A stretch of 64,000 nucleotides of DNA from Candidatus Nitrososphaera gargensis Ga9.2 (GCF_000303155.1 NC_018719.1:2418001-2482000); one strand, 5' to 3'. Counted from the first letter of the stretch, positions 33,811 through 43,365 are shown. Notes: generated by a model not told the origin, from the letters alone. Translations and numbers: made by a program.

Positions 33811-34085
33811 GTTAATAAAGAGGTCATTGAGAAGCTGAACGTCAGCTCGGCCTCGGTCGTCCTAAGGTGCTTTACCAACTGGCAGGAAGCAAGCCATCAA
33901 TTAAGCATGAGTTCTATGTCCATTAGCTAATACAGCAATTGGCAGAGAAAGGCTTTGTCTGTAGAGCAGAGAAAGTAGGGCCAGACATACAGATACCATC
34001 AGCAAATGTTGCAATAAACTTCGAACTTGGTTCCTCGAACATCTATGGCAACATTCCAAAGGCTTTGAAGGACATGCAGTGGTGA
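33811..34085 (+). pseudogene. C-terminal remnant of HerA-like/DUF87 ATP-binding protein
   Basis: Fragments VNKEVIEKLNVSSASVVLR then, after a frame change, RPKVLYQLAGSKPSIKHEFY, VH, TAG (33924-33926), LIQQLAEKGFVCRAEKVGPD and IQIPSANVAINFELGSSNIY. I recall this winged-helix-plus-nuclease-like C-terminus from thaumarchaeal DUF87 ATPases. The TAG likely replaces Trp TGG. The ATPase part is absent. Confidence 0.55.
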
Positions 34086-34659
34086 TCATATTCCCAGATA
34101 AAAAGGAGATACTAGACGCCATATCTTCGAAAATAAAGGCTGAAAATGCTGCTACAGAACGTCTGCAAAATAGAATAAGAGAAACACCAATAGAAGATGT
34201 AAGAAAGCGACTTGCAAACCATTTAGATGAAACATACGAGCATCAGCGTAGGCTTCAACAGCTTATCAGAAACTTGAGCGGAACTCCAACGGATTCCAAA
34301 GGTCATTTGCCAAGCCTGGTTCCTCCAGCGACCTCATTGACAGCTAAAACTGTGAAAGACACAGTAAGAGAGACGGTAAAGGAAGCTGCTACCGGCGGTG
34401 GTACTGACACAGGTAGTAGACTAACATTTGAGGAAATGGAGCTAATGAAGACAAAAATGATATGATAATAGAGGATGCTGAAGTGGTATCCTACAAAATG
34501 ATAATAAAAACTGCCGAGTGGTTCGGAATTAAGGATGATGCTATCATATCTCCTCTAAAGCAGACACTACGTGAAGAAGAGAGAATGGCACAATGGCTAA
34601 TGGATAATTCTCCATCAATACTTGATTATCATTGGTCAAAAAGATTGAAGCATCATTAA
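34079..34659 (+). pseudogene. DUF892 ferritin-like gene with one-base frameshift
   Basis: The first frame (GTG 34079; AENAATERLQNRIRETPIED, RLANHLDETYEHQRRLQQLI) ends at TGA 34463-34465, and the second (IIEDAEVVSYKMIIKTAEWF) continues to 34659. One extra A in AAAAA at 34453-34457 restores a single frame matching the intact paralogue at 7615-8193 (pattern ELM-K-DxIIExAEVVSYK). Either a frameshift mutation or a homopolymer read error. Confidence 0.75.
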
Positions 34660-34851
34660 CAGGAAAGAGTGAAGAGGAAGTTAGAAGAGAAAGGTCCCCG
34701 TCTGCTGCAACTACAGCGTAAATTTATAGAAAGTAGTCTTTCATTATTAATGCGCGATTGATGATAATAATAATGCGGCAGGCTCTTGCAGAACTTAGTG
34801 CAATAATGCACCTCTACTAATTTTGGTTTATGGGCACAAAAAGCATATAGA

Positions 34852-34983
34852 ATGACAGTAGGACTTGACAAGGGCGATGTTGATTTCTTGACTGATACTG
34901 GAGTCTTTGACAGCAAGCCGATGGAATCAGATGGTGCATCAAGTTTGTTAGAATCTATGGCCTTCCTGCAATCAAACAGATGA
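34852..34983 (+). CDS. Small hypothetical protein
   Basis: ATG 34852 opens 43 residues (MTVGLDKGDVDFLTDTGVFD...) with acidic character and no motif. The ribosome site is poor. Possibly the tail of a lost gene. Confidence 0.3.
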   Translation: MTVGLDKGDVDFLTDTGVFDSKPMESDGASSLLESMAFLQSNR

Positions 34984-35361
34984 TAATAGAACAATAAAGA
35001 AAGAGATTCAGTCTATCGTCGTAACAGATTTTTCTCATTAGAATAAATAATCCTGCCATGCTTGTGTGTATGTAAAAAATTGCTGTCCCAACCAGAGGAG
35101 CGGCACCACCACCAATGCCATGGGCATCAATGCACTCGTTGCGGATTTATTTACAATTGTGACATCACCAGTTCCAACAACAAATGCTTATTTCCATTTC
35201 ATTATGGAAAATGCCACCATTGCAGGTTATGATAGCCAGCTGATCTTTTGATTCTTTACTTCTCTTGATTTGTGTTCCGCGTTTTTGCTATCCATCAAAT
35301 AATAACCCTTAATAGAGAATAGTATTCGTCATTTGCTTGTCAAAATTTTTCAATACTGCTT

Positions 35362-35659
35362 TCAATGCTTGAAAATCAAAAGAACTATTACAATTGATTT
35401 TTCTGTCGGTTTTTGCGCGGCGAAAACAGATGGTTGGATCATTATTATCATCATCCTTCTTTGACTCAACCTACTAACTACAAATGCTGAACTTAAAGTA
35501 GCCACGCTTGCTGCCATCATGATGACTCCTACTAGGACCCAATTGACCGCTGGCAATTGAAGTGTTGGAATCTCGGTGATGCTGGGAGAATAGAGGCCAA
35601 AAACTCATCAAAACTACTCCTGCAGCCATAAGACTCATCACTTTGAACATATTTTTCAT
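35362..35659 (-). pseudogene. Small two-span membrane protein gene, frameshifted
   Basis: ATG 35659 gives MKNMFKVMSLMAAGVVLMSF, a membrane segment. Removing one T from the TTTTT run near 35606 continues as LYSPSITEIPTLQLPAVNWV and LVGVIMMAASVATLSSAFVV, a second membrane segment with a short loop between. Without the correction the frame becomes polar and loses sense. Confidence 0.5.
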
Positions 35660-35853
35660 ATATGATTGATATGAAAAAGCTTAAGACTTCTAAAGCTCCA
35701 AACATTTGATCCACATCAGCTAAACAAGCTAGATAGCTAGCTAACTTCCATACAGCTCAAAATAGAGCATTACAAAATACTCTAAAAATAAAACAGGAAG
35801 TGAGATCCGTTAAATTTACAGTGCCCTGTAAATCTATTATTATTGGCTGATAA

Positions 35854-36192
35854 ATGCCAAATATCAGATACGTCAAGAAAAATATTGTATATTTTAAATC
35901 TTCTCTAGACAGAGAAAAGGGTACTAGCATATTCATTGAATTTTTCCGCGATATAATAGCAGCAAAGGTCCAAGCAGGGAGAGAAATGAAAGGGCACATG
36001 ATACTTCAAAGTATAAGCAATCCAAATGAGTCAATTGTTCTTACATTCTGGGAAACAAAGGAGGAGATGGATAAATTCTACTCTCCAGATAACAAATTAT
36101 TAGCCGACCTTGTTGAGCGAGTAAAGCCACTATTTGAAACAATGCCAGAGAGATCCGATTATACTCTGTCGGCAGCAGTATTATTATCATGA
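35854..36192 (+). CDS. Antibiotic-biosynthesis-monooxygenase (ABM) domain protein
   Basis: The 112-residue product has the dimeric ferredoxin-like ABM fold pattern: AGREMKGHMILQSISNPNES, IVLTFWETKEEMDKFYSPDN. Members include small quinol or heme-degrading monooxygenases and many uncharacterised proteins. It converges with the esterase of the putative quinone-detoxification pair. Confidence 0.7.
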   Translation: MPNIRYVKKNIVYFKSSLDREKGTSIFIEFFRDIIAAKVQAGREMKGHMILQSISNPNESIVLTFWETKEEMDKFYSPDNKLLADLVERVKPLFETMPERSDYTLSAAVLLS

Positions 36193-36237
36193 TCATTATT
36201 ATTATTTACACCTGCTGCTGAAGATGATTCATAAACA

Positions 36238-36903
36238 CTAATGCTGTTGCAGCAACCACTGTCTGGCTGACTGTATGTCGTCATCTGTTAGCTCATGACC
36301 GGCGTTTTTTTGCCACTTCAAGGTAACAATAGTAGCACCAGATTGCTCAAACAGCTTTGATAGCTTTTCTGCTTCCTGTCTTGGAACTATGGGGTCGCGC
36401 AACCCAGATGACATGAAAATGCGCTTGCCAGAGAGGTCTGGCAGCTTGTCAGGAACAAGGGGCACCATTGCCCTGAAAAGTATTGCGCCTGATAGCGTCT
36501 TTGGTCTGAGCAAAAGTGTACTTGCCGCAATGTTCGCACCATTGGAATACCCTACTGCCAACACGTTGCCTTCATCAAAACCATAGGCACATGAAGCCGC
36601 TTCAACAAAATCTGCCAGCTCGTGTGTTCGGTACTTCAGATCGTCGATGTCAAATACGCCTTCAGCTAGCCGGCGAAAGAAGCGTGGCGTCATGCCGGCC
36701 TCAAGTATTTTGCCCCTTGGGCTTAGCAATGCAGCATCTGGATCAAGTGCTTGTCCTAAAGGCAACATGTCATCTTCATTTCCTCCGGTTCCATGCAAAA
36801 GAAGCAGAGTAGTTGTTGTTTGTTTTCTGGCAGCAGTCCCCTTGGCTGGCGGCACATACCGATGAACAAAACCAAGCCTTCGCGGGATTTCTGGAGGTGC
36901 CAT
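36238..36903 (-). CDS. Phospholipase/carboxylesterase-family hydrolase (MhqD-like)
   Basis: The 221-residue alpha/beta hydrolase shows LLLLHGTGGNEDDMLPLGQA (oxyanion hole), AVGYSNGANIAASTLL (nucleophile Ser), SSGLRDPIVP (acid) and NAGHELTDDD (His). It starts 2 bp after the ring-cleaving dioxygenase stop. This pairing matches the hydroquinone-inducible mhq genes of Bacillus, where an esterase accompanies a ring-cleaving dioxygenase. The equivalent role here is inference. Confidence 0.85.
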   Translation of the reverse strand: MAPPEIPRRLGFVHRYVPPAKGTAARKQTTTTLLLLHGTGGNEDDMLPLGQALDPDAALLSPRGKILEAGMTPRFFRRLAEGVFDIDDLKYRTHELADFVEAASCAYGFDEGNVLAVGYSNGANIAASTLLLRPKTLSGAILFRAMVPLVPDKLPDLSGKRIFMSSGLRDPIVPRQEAEKLSKLFEQSGATIVTLKWQKNAGHELTDDDIQSARQWLLQQH

Positions 36904-36905
36904 TG

Positions 36906-38048
36906 CTATGCAACGCTACTCTCTTCTTTATGCTGCTTCGTCATATTTCTTGGCGGCAGATTTACAGGAGGAAGCACCTCCTGCTCTAACTTACTGCGAA
37001 GAGGCTCGTACCATTCTGGCAACGTTAACTTTGTTCCTAGCTCCTCAGGCTTTTGGTCTATCGTCATTCCAGGCGGATCGGTGGCAATCTCAAAAAGAAC
37101 ACCTCCCGGCTCACGAAAGTAAACAGAATGAAAATACTTGCGATCAATTACGGGTGTTGGATCAAGGTGAGCCTGCTTGATGATACGTCGGCGCAAGTCA
37201 AGCTGGTGGCTATCATCAGAAGCCCGCCAGGCAATGTGATGCACGCTGCCTATCCCTACAATGCCCCTTGTGATATCTGGCTGGCATACCACGTCAACTA
37301 CTGAGCCTATTGCCTCTGGAACCTCGCCTAGTTTTCTGTTGTTTATAGCCTTGAAACGAAAGCGCCCTTCCCTCTCATCTTTTGCTACAAGCTGAAACTT
37401 CATAGTATCTGTCAGGAGTGAGGCAGTATGCTCGTACCCTTCTTCTGAGATGGCAGCTGAATGAAAAGCCCTTAGCGCATGCTGCGCATCGACTGGCCCT
37501 TCTTTCCAGACGTTGTAATAATTAATTGCGGAGACGTCTTCGTTCTGAATTTTTTTCTTTGAATGAACATACGATGAAACACTTGAAGGAGCGACCAGCT
37601 CTAGCATCATCCCATCCGGGTCATGAAAAGAGATGAATTGCTCGGCGTCATTAAAGCGCGTAGATGGGCCTACAACTGAGACGCCATTGCGACGAAGTCT
37701 ATCTACCCAGTATTCCAGTGATTTTGGTGGAATAAGAAATGCAACTGTGGTAACCTGTCCTGTTCCACGAGTTCCCTTGTGTATATCCGGCCACACAAAG
37801 AATGTCAGCAAGGTTCCTGGATGGCCCATATAGTCGCCGTAATAGAGATGATATGAAGTTGGATCGTCAAAATTAACTGTAATTTTCACTGGCCTTAGAC
37901 CTAGGGTGCCAGAGTAAAAGTCAATGTTGCGCTGGGCATTTCTTGTGATTGCAGTGATGTGATGGATGCCAAGAACTCCGCCTCCCGTTGCTGCTGTTGC
38001 GGCGCCCTTTTTCTTTTGATCCTTTTTTGTTACTCTACTGGCCGCCAT
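36906..38048 (-). CDS. VOC-family ring-cleaving dioxygenase (MhqO-like)
   Basis: Two VOC modules: the first LGIHHITAITRNAQRNIDFY with PDGMMLELVAP, the second VHHIAWRASDDSHQ with FREPGGVLFEIATD. His/His/Glu metal ligands are present in each half. The family opens hydroquinone-type rings. ATG 38048 (MAASRVTKKDQ) is preferred over GTG 38060. A TATA element (TATATATAAG on the reverse strand, near 38070-38080) precedes it closely, consistent with a short leader. Co-transcribed with the esterase. Confidence 0.85.
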   Translation of the reverse strand: MAASRVTKKDQKKKGAATAATGGGVLGIHHITAITRNAQRNIDFYSGTLGLRPVKITVNFDDPTSYHLYYGDYMGHPGTLLTFFVWPDIHKGTRGTGQVTTVAFLIPPKSLEYWVDRLRRNGVSVVGPSTRFNDAEQFISFHDPDGMMLELVAPSSVSSYVHSKKKIQNEDVSAINYYNVWKEGPVDAQHALRAFHSAAISEEGYEHTASLLTDTMKFQLVAKDEREGRFRFKAINNRKLGEVPEAIGSVVDVVCQPDITRGIVGIGSVHHIAWRASDDSHQLDLRRRIIKQAHLDPTPVIDRKYFHSVYFREPGGVLFEIATDPPGMTIDQKPEELGTKLTLPEWYEPLRSKLEQEVLPPVNLPPRNMTKQHKEESSVA

Positions 38049-38060
38049 ATACGTTTGCAC

Positions 38061-38372
38061 CTGGGATGACCTTATATATACAGGTTTAATCGAGGCTGAA
38101 GACTGTAGTTGAACAATTAAGAAGATAGGGACAAAAATAGTAGAGACTCAAAAGACACACACAAATGAAATGGGAATTAAATCGCGGTAATAGTAATAAC
38201 ATAACAGCAGCAGAAGAAGAATATTCAGATAAAAACTGTAACAGAGAGATTCAATCGTTAGAAAAGAGAGAGCCTCCTTAGGCTTCATCGGCTTTGACCT
38301 ATAACTTAACAACAGCCACCAGAGCCTTTTTTACTGCCAAGCCCGTAACATTTTGATGAAATTTAATAAAGT
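38061..38372. other. Intergenic stretch with one doubtful short ORF
   Basis: The stretch between the divergent dioxygenase and CNNM genes holds promoters for both. An ATG-to-TAG frame of 38 residues at 38165-38281 (MKWELNRGNSNNITAAEEEY...) has no motif. A T-run CCTTTTTTAC near 38321 may end a short transcript. Nothing else seen. Confidence 0.3.
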
Positions 38373-39653
38373 ATGGTAGTAGAGCTACAGTTTGCTATCC
38401 CAGCCTTAGGAGCGTTGGTCGCATTATCTGCTTTTTTCAGCGGCCTTGAAGTTGCACTTGTCTCCCTAGAAAGGGGACAGCTAAGGCGATTGGTAAACGA
38501 AAAGAGGTCCGGTGCAAACTCCCTTGCAAAACTCAAGTCCAATCCAAAGAGGATGCTCATTACGATTTTGCTTGGAGTTAATTTGGCTAACATAGGAGCA
38601 GCAGCTGTAGCAACAGATGTTGCAATTGGCACATTTGGTAGTCTGGGACTGGGTATTGCAACAGGAATAATGACATTTATCCTGCTTGTATTTGGTGATA
38701 TTACTCCAAAGGCATATTGCTACGCGCATGCAGAAAAGATATCGCTCACATTTGCGCGCGTTATTCTGGCAATACAGTATATTCTATATCCTCTGGTAAT
38801 TCTTTTGGAACTGATAACAAAAGGGATGTTCAGAGCTGTCAAAATTGAAGAAAAGCCCAAGAGATTGAGTGAGGCAGAGGTACGCGCCATTTTGGATATT
38901 GGTGTCGAGGAGAAGGTGCTCATGAAAGAAGAGCGTGAAATGATGAAGGAGGTTCTAGAGTTCCATGATACCGCGGTAAGAGCCATAATGACCCCCAGAA
39001 ATGCCATGTTTGTGCTAAGTGCGCGGTTGCTGATTTGGGACGCATTACCATTGATAAACAATAGCGGATTTTCCAGAATTCCAATAGTTGATGAAAATAA
39101 CAAGGACAATGTATTGGGCATTGTTCACACAAGGGATGTCCTAAAAGTTGTTGAAACAAAGACAAGCTACATGATGCTAAAGGACATTGCAAGAAAACCA
39201 CTTTTTGTCTCCAAGGATATGCCGATAAGCAAGTTATTGAAAGAGTTTCAGGCAAGGCACCTTCAGATCGCAATAGTGGTCGATGAATTTGGTAGCACTG
39301 AGGGGCTTGTGACTCTGGAAGATGTTATTGAAGAGCTTGTAGGTGAGATAACAGATGAAAAGGACATTGAACTCCAGATGTTGAGAAAAGTGGATAGGCA
39401 GACTGTGGTTCTTCAGGGAGATGTGGAAATTGACGATGTTAACGAAGCGCTCAACGTCAACCTGCCAAAGGGCAAGGATTACTCTACTATAAGCGGGTTG
39501 CTGCATGAGCACCTGCAAAGGATACCAAGGGAAGGCGATAAAGCTACTATAGGGAACGTGATAATTGCTGTAGAAGAAATAGGAAAGAACGTTCCATTAA
39601 GAATTACCGTACGCAAGGTAAGCGAAGAAGAAGATGAAGAGACACGAAAATAA
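38373..39653 (+). CDS. CNNM/CorC-HlyC family membrane transporter
   Basis: The N-terminal CNNM domain has about four membrane segments (FAIPALGALVALSAFFSGLE with the family's F-S-G-L/S-E motif, ILLGVNLANIGAAAVATDVA). It is followed by two CBS domains (VRAIMTPRNAMFVL, LKDIARKPLFVSKDMPISKL) and the C-terminal CorC_HlyC domain (LNVNLPKGKDYSTISGLLHE). Members move or regulate Mg2+ or Co2+. The ATG at 38373 is close to a TATA-like ATTTAATAAAG. Confidence 0.9.
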   Translation: MVVELQFAIPALGALVALSAFFSGLEVALVSLERGQLRRLVNEKRSGANSLAKLKSNPKRMLITILLGVNLANIGAAAVATDVAIGTFGSLGLGIATGIMTFILLVFGDITPKAYCYAHAEKISLTFARVILAIQYILYPLVILLELITKGMFRAVKIEEKPKRLSEAEVRAILDIGVEEKVLMKEEREMMKEVLEFHDTAVRAIMTPRNAMFVLSARLLIWDALPLINNSGFSRIPIVDENNKDNVLGIVHTRDVLKVVETKTSYMMLKDIARKPLFVSKDMPISKLLKEFQARHLQIAIVVDEFGSTEGLVTLEDVIEELVGEITDEKDIELQMLRKVDRQTVVLQGDVEIDDVNEALNVNLPKGKDYSTISGLLHEHLQRIPREGDKATIGNVIIAVEEIGKNVPLRITVRKVSEEEDEETRK

Positions 39654-39795
39654 AAGAAGAAGGCTGAGCTAAAAGGCTTTTTTCATGATGCTTTTGTGAC
39701 TTCTGTATATATATGATGTCCCGTCGTAACATTATGGAGCGTGAAAGAAATTGAACCTTAAACCTTCTGACAATATCACAAAAAGATAGTAAAAG

Positions 39796-39814
39796 CTCAC
39801 CTGCTTGAGGTGAG
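39796..39814. other. Perfect hairpin CTCACCT-GCTTG-AGGTGAG
   Basis: A 7-bp stem with 5-nt loop stands alone between the CNNM gene and the gene at 39895. It is not followed by a T-run. It could be an operator or part of a small RNA; no further support. Confidence 0.35.
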
Positions 39815-39894
39815 ACGGATATGTTCTACAGAAGTTTCCGCCCAGACTAAAAGCTATTATATCTTTTATGTTGTAGAGGGCATGCTATAACATA

Positions 39895-40539
39895 ATGTCA
39901 TCATCAGGCTATTCCGAGGACGATATCAGGCGCGCGGCAGACATACGCGAGTGGCTGATCAAGCAGATAGAAGACAAGCAGGAGGAAGTCGAGCGCTTGC
40001 GCACGACTTTGGCCATCATTGACAACCTGCTAAAGCAAGGAAGCTTCAAGGCAGCAGCTAGCATTGGCTTTGCCACGGCAGCAGGAGGAGGAGGACCTAC
40101 AGCCACTACAGCACAGGTACAGCAAACCAGGCAGTCACCATCATCACCAAGGCAGCAGGCAGTAGCCCCGACGCTCAAATCGTCTGACAACAGAGATATC
40201 AGGCCACTCAAGCGAGCCAAGGACGATTTCTGGCTTGCAAACGCAGAGGTGTCGCCAAACGCAGTTGTGCTTGTGCCAGCACCTAACGTCAACCTAAATG
40301 TCAACACACCACCTTTCCGGTCATTCTTCCTAAACAGGATACTCGATGGGATGAAGAACAAGGATGCCAGCCAGGGCATAAAGGAGCCTAATGCCCTCAA
40401 TTACAAAGTTGATGAGGACAACGGCGAAATCAAACGTATCGTGATAAACAACTACCGCGATAAAGATCGCCTGCAGGAAATATTCAACACTTCTACATGG
40501 GTATTTACAAGGATGCTGGAAAAGAGCGGCGGAAAATAG
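39895..40539 (+). CDS. Conserved thaumarchaeal protein with N-terminal coiled coil
   Basis: The protein begins with a coiled coil (residues 10-50, IREWLIKQIEDKQEEVERLR), then a Gly/Ala/Gln/Ser-rich linker, then a folded C-terminal domain (AKDDFWLANAEVSPNAVVLV, PFRSFFLNRILDGMKNKDAS, IKRIVINNYRDKDRLQEIFN). I recall close relatives in other ammonia-oxidising archaea with no assigned function. Stands alone. Confidence 0.75.
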   Translation: MSSSGYSEDDIRRAADIREWLIKQIEDKQEEVERLRTTLAIIDNLLKQGSFKAAASIGFATAAGGGGPTATTAQVQQTRQSPSSPRQQAVAPTLKSSDNRDIRPLKRAKDDFWLANAEVSPNAVVLVPAPNVNLNVNTPPFRSFFLNRILDGMKNKDASQGIKEPNALNYKVDEDNGEIKRIVINNYRDKDRLQEIFNTSTWVFTRMLEKSGGK

Positions 40540-40557
40540 AAGAAGATCGAGGTTCTG

Positions 40558-40821
40558 TCAAAGTGTCCGTTGACTCCTTGACTTCTTGGCATCTACTCTG
40601 CGGATTAGCTTCAGTCCCACGTTCCGCATCATTGCTTCACCTGCCAAAAGCCTTTTGAACCGTAGAACATATCACGGCCCTTCGGAGCAATGCACCGGTT
40701 GAGCTTGACCATTGCCCTTTGAGTTTTTTACGCTGATCACGCAACGCGCCCTAAAACCCGCCCACAGCAGACTACTTGGCATCAAGTATTCCACTTCCGT
40801 CCTCTGCTTTGCGCGCAGTCC
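40558..40821 (-). pseudogene. Coding remnant with in-frame TGA
   Basis: The reverse strand reads RAKQRTEVEYLMPSSLLWAG, ARCVISVKNSKGNGQAQPVH, CSEGP, TGA, YVLRFKRLLAGEAMMRNVGL, LIRRVDAKKSRSQRTL and a stop at 40558. No start codon is found. The TGA could replace Trp. The family was not recognised, and the stretch may be non-coding. Confidence 0.3.
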
Positions 40822-40901
40822 TCATCGATTGATGGCTTCTATAGAAAAGAATGAGGCTAGTACCTAATAAAGCCCATTAATTCTAAACTTAGCAGATACG
40901 A

Positions 40902-42437
40902 ATGGACAAGATAGTGGTTCTGGATTTTGGATCGCAGTACAGCCACCTTATCTGCCGGCGAATCCGCGAAGCCAACGTGTATTGTGAATTATTGCCATAC
41001 AACACACCTGCAAAGGTAATCAAGGAGATAGACCCAAAAGGGATCATTTTCTCTGGTGGGCCGGCAAGCGTCTATGCAAAGGACGCGCCCAAGCCTGACA
41101 AGCAGATATTCCAGATGGGCAAGCCAATCCTTGGCATTTGCTATGGGCACCAAGTGCTTGTTGACAATTTTGGAGGCAAGGTAAAGCGAGCGAATAGCCG
41201 CGAGTATGGCAGGGCAGGGCTTGTCATTGATGACAAGGCAGACCTGTTCAAGAACTTGGGCCAGAGTAGCATCAATTGCTGGATGAGCCACGGTGATGCG
41301 GCAGAAAAGCTGCCAGAAGGGTTCAAGGTGCTTGCTCATACAGAGAACTCGCACTCAGCAGCAATTGGCAACAAGGAGAAAAAGTTCTATGGAATCCAGT
41401 TCCACCCTGAGGTAGTGCACACCGAGCGGGGCGTTCAGATATTGAGGAACTTTGCTCAGGAGATAAGCGGTGCGAAACCAGAGTGGGACATGGAGAGCTT
41501 TATCGAGTCAACAATCAAAGACATTCGCAACCAGGTAGGCAAGGAGAAGGTGCTGGCAGCGGTAAGCGGTGGCATTGACTCGACTACAGTGGCAGCACTC
41601 ATGCACAAGGCGATAGGCGACCAACTGCGCTGTGTGTTTATCAACCACGGATTGCTGCGGCAGGACGAGGAAAAGGATGTAGTGAAGCTGTTCAAAGACC
41701 AGATGGATATCGATCTCATTTACATCAATGCAGAAAAGCAGTTCCTTGGCAAACTGAAAGGTGTGACAGACCCAGAGAAAAAGCGCAAGATAATTGGTGA
41801 AGAGTTTGCCAACGTGTTTGTTGATGTTGTAAAAAAGAATGGGCCGTTTCAGTGGCTTGCACAGGGCACGCTGTATCCGGACGTGATTGAAAGTGGGGTT
41901 TCAAAGGGGCCTGCTGCTGTGATAAAGACACACCACAACGTAGGAGGGCTGCCAAAGTGGCTTGACCTCAAGGTGATAGAGCCATTGAGATATTTGTACA
42001 AGGACGAAGTGAGGAAAGTCGCCAGGCTGCTTGGGGTTCCAGATGACTTGCTAAAGAGGCACCCATTCCCTGGGCCAGGGTTGGCTGTCAGGATAATAGG
42101 CGAGATCACTCCTGAAAAAACTAGGATTTGCAAGCATGCAAGCAAGATAGTGGAAGACGAGCTAAAGGCTGCAGGATGGTATGATAAGGTGTGGCAGGCA
42201 TATGCAGCTGTGGGCGACGACAGGGCTGTCGGAGTATTAGGCGACGAACGGGTATATGGGCACATTATAATGATAAGGGTTGTAGAGTCGGTAGACGCAA
42301 TGACTGCAGACTGGTCGCGCCTGCCCTATGAGTTGATTGAGCGAATGAGCAGCAGGATAACAAATGAAGTTGAGGGTGCAACATGGGTCACTTATGCTGT
42401 GTCAAGCAAGCCGCCGGCAACGATAGAGCCGCAGTAG
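40902..42437 (+). CDS. guaA: GMP synthase (glutamine-hydrolysing)
   Basis: The enzyme aminates XMP to GMP. The class I glutamine amidotransferase domain has the Cys in LGICYGHQVLVDNFGG and the His/Glu in GIQFHPEVVHTERG. The ATP-pyrophosphatase domain has the P-loop AVSGGIDSTTVAAL, and the C-terminal dimerisation domain ends VTYAVSSKPPATIEP. Length 511 is standard for the fused form. It completes the IMP-to-GMP route with guaB. Start ATG 40902. Confidence 0.97.
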   Translation: MDKIVVLDFGSQYSHLICRRIREANVYCELLPYNTPAKVIKEIDPKGIIFSGGPASVYAKDAPKPDKQIFQMGKPILGICYGHQVLVDNFGGKVKRANSREYGRAGLVIDDKADLFKNLGQSSINCWMSHGDAAEKLPEGFKVLAHTENSHSAAIGNKEKKFYGIQFHPEVVHTERGVQILRNFAQEISGAKPEWDMESFIESTIKDIRNQVGKEKVLAAVSGGIDSTTVAALMHKAIGDQLRCVFINHGLLRQDEEKDVVKLFKDQMDIDLIYINAEKQFLGKLKGVTDPEKKRKIIGEEFANVFVDVVKKNGPFQWLAQGTLYPDVIESGVSKGPAAVIKTHHNVGGLPKWLDLKVIEPLRYLYKDEVRKVARLLGVPDDLLKRHPFPGPGLAVRIIGEITPEKTRICKHASKIVEDELKAAGWYDKVWQAYAAVGDDRAVGVLGDERVYGHIIMIRVVESVDAMTADWSRLPYELIERMSSRITNEVEGATWVTYAVSSKPPATIEPQ

Positions 42438-42455
42438 GGATCTTGTTTAATATTT

Positions 42456-42590
42456 TTATTCTAATCTTTTTGCAAGTGTATAGAACACAAAATCCTCCAA
42501 GTATTTTTGCAGCTCGGCATGATAGTGCATGAGCGCGAATCTGCATATACGAACTCGCAAGGATGTTGGTATCAATAAAGAGGATGCATA
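42456..42590 (-). pseudogene. Remnant of a PIN-domain gene
   Basis: The reverse strand near 42585 reads ILFIDTNILASSYMQIRA, the N-terminal signature of PIN-domain ribonucleases (strand then D-T-N). A frame change leads to HYHAELQKYLEDFVFYTLAK and a stop at 42456, a plausible C-terminus. The central catalytic part is gone. Confidence 0.4.
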
Positions 42591-42600
42591 CTAATGCTTC

Positions 42601-43215
42601 TTGGATGAAGTAGACCAGATAAGACAGCCCCAGGTACTATACACTCTGGCGAGATACGGCTTCGGCCTGCTCATGATATCTAACCACAGCTTCATCAACT
42701 GGGATCTGGACGGCAGAATAAAGTCAAGTTTGATTCTGAACGAAGTGGAGTTTAAGCCCTATTCCAAAGAGGAGTTGTATGACATCATCAATCAGCGCGT
42801 ATCGTTTGCGCTCAGGCCAAGGAGGATTGAGCCTCATTTGATCAGGGCAGTCTCTGTCATGGCCGAAGGCGACGCCAGAGTGGGGTTGTTGATGCTGAAG
42901 GCGTCTGCAAAAAACGCCGAGGCACGAAGTGCAGACAACATAACGCTGGACGATGTGAAAACGTCGTTGAAGGGAGCAAGGAGACTTCGCGTGTCGTATC
43001 TATTGAAGTTGAACGAGCATCAGCGAGTGCTATACGACATCATGAAAAAGAGAATCCGGATCACGTCTGCCGATCTATACAAAGAATATCGCAGGTCTAC
43101 TCCAAAGCCTCTGGTTGACCGAGCGTATCGCCGCCACATGCAGCGCATGATACAACTCGGGCTTGTAAAGGAGGAAGGTTCCGGGCGCTGGAAACGCTAC
43201 GAGGCAGTTTCATAG
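42601..43215 (+). CDS. Truncated Cdc6/Orc1-type replication initiator
   Basis: The frame begins exactly at the Walker B region (TTG, DEVDQI) and continues with sensor 1 (LLMISNHSFI), the lid with RVSFALRPRRIEPHLIRAVS, sensor 2 GDARVGLLMLKASAKNA and the winged-helix domain (RITSADLYKEYRRSTPKPLV). The Walker A half (about 150 residues) is absent upstream. It cannot bind ATP normally. It may be a relic of an integrated plasmid replication gene or a DNA-binding remnant still expressed. Confidence 0.7.
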   Translation: MDEVDQIRQPQVLYTLARYGFGLLMISNHSFINWDLDGRIKSSLILNEVEFKPYSKEELYDIINQRVSFALRPRRIEPHLIRAVSVMAEGDARVGLLMLKASAKNAEARSADNITLDDVKTSLKGARRLRVSYLLKLNEHQRVLYDIMKKRIRITSADLYKEYRRSTPKPLVDRAYRRHMQRMIQLGLVKEEGSGRWKRYEAVS

Positions 43216-43365
43216 TCAGAAGGATGTGCAAACCCAATGTAAAAATGATAGCTCGCAACCAAGAGGCGTATTAAATGACCCAAGCTTAGCCTCATATAGC
43301 ATTTACATCCCTGTCACCTCCATTTGCCAGAAGTCTTTAAGCTAGAGGTGAACATAACATGAACT

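Noticed and set aside
11228-34085. General amber (TAG) recoding such as pyrrolysine
   Set aside because: Many intact genes in the window end in TAG, and the read-through genes are small or otherwise damaged; ordinary nonsense mutations are simpler.
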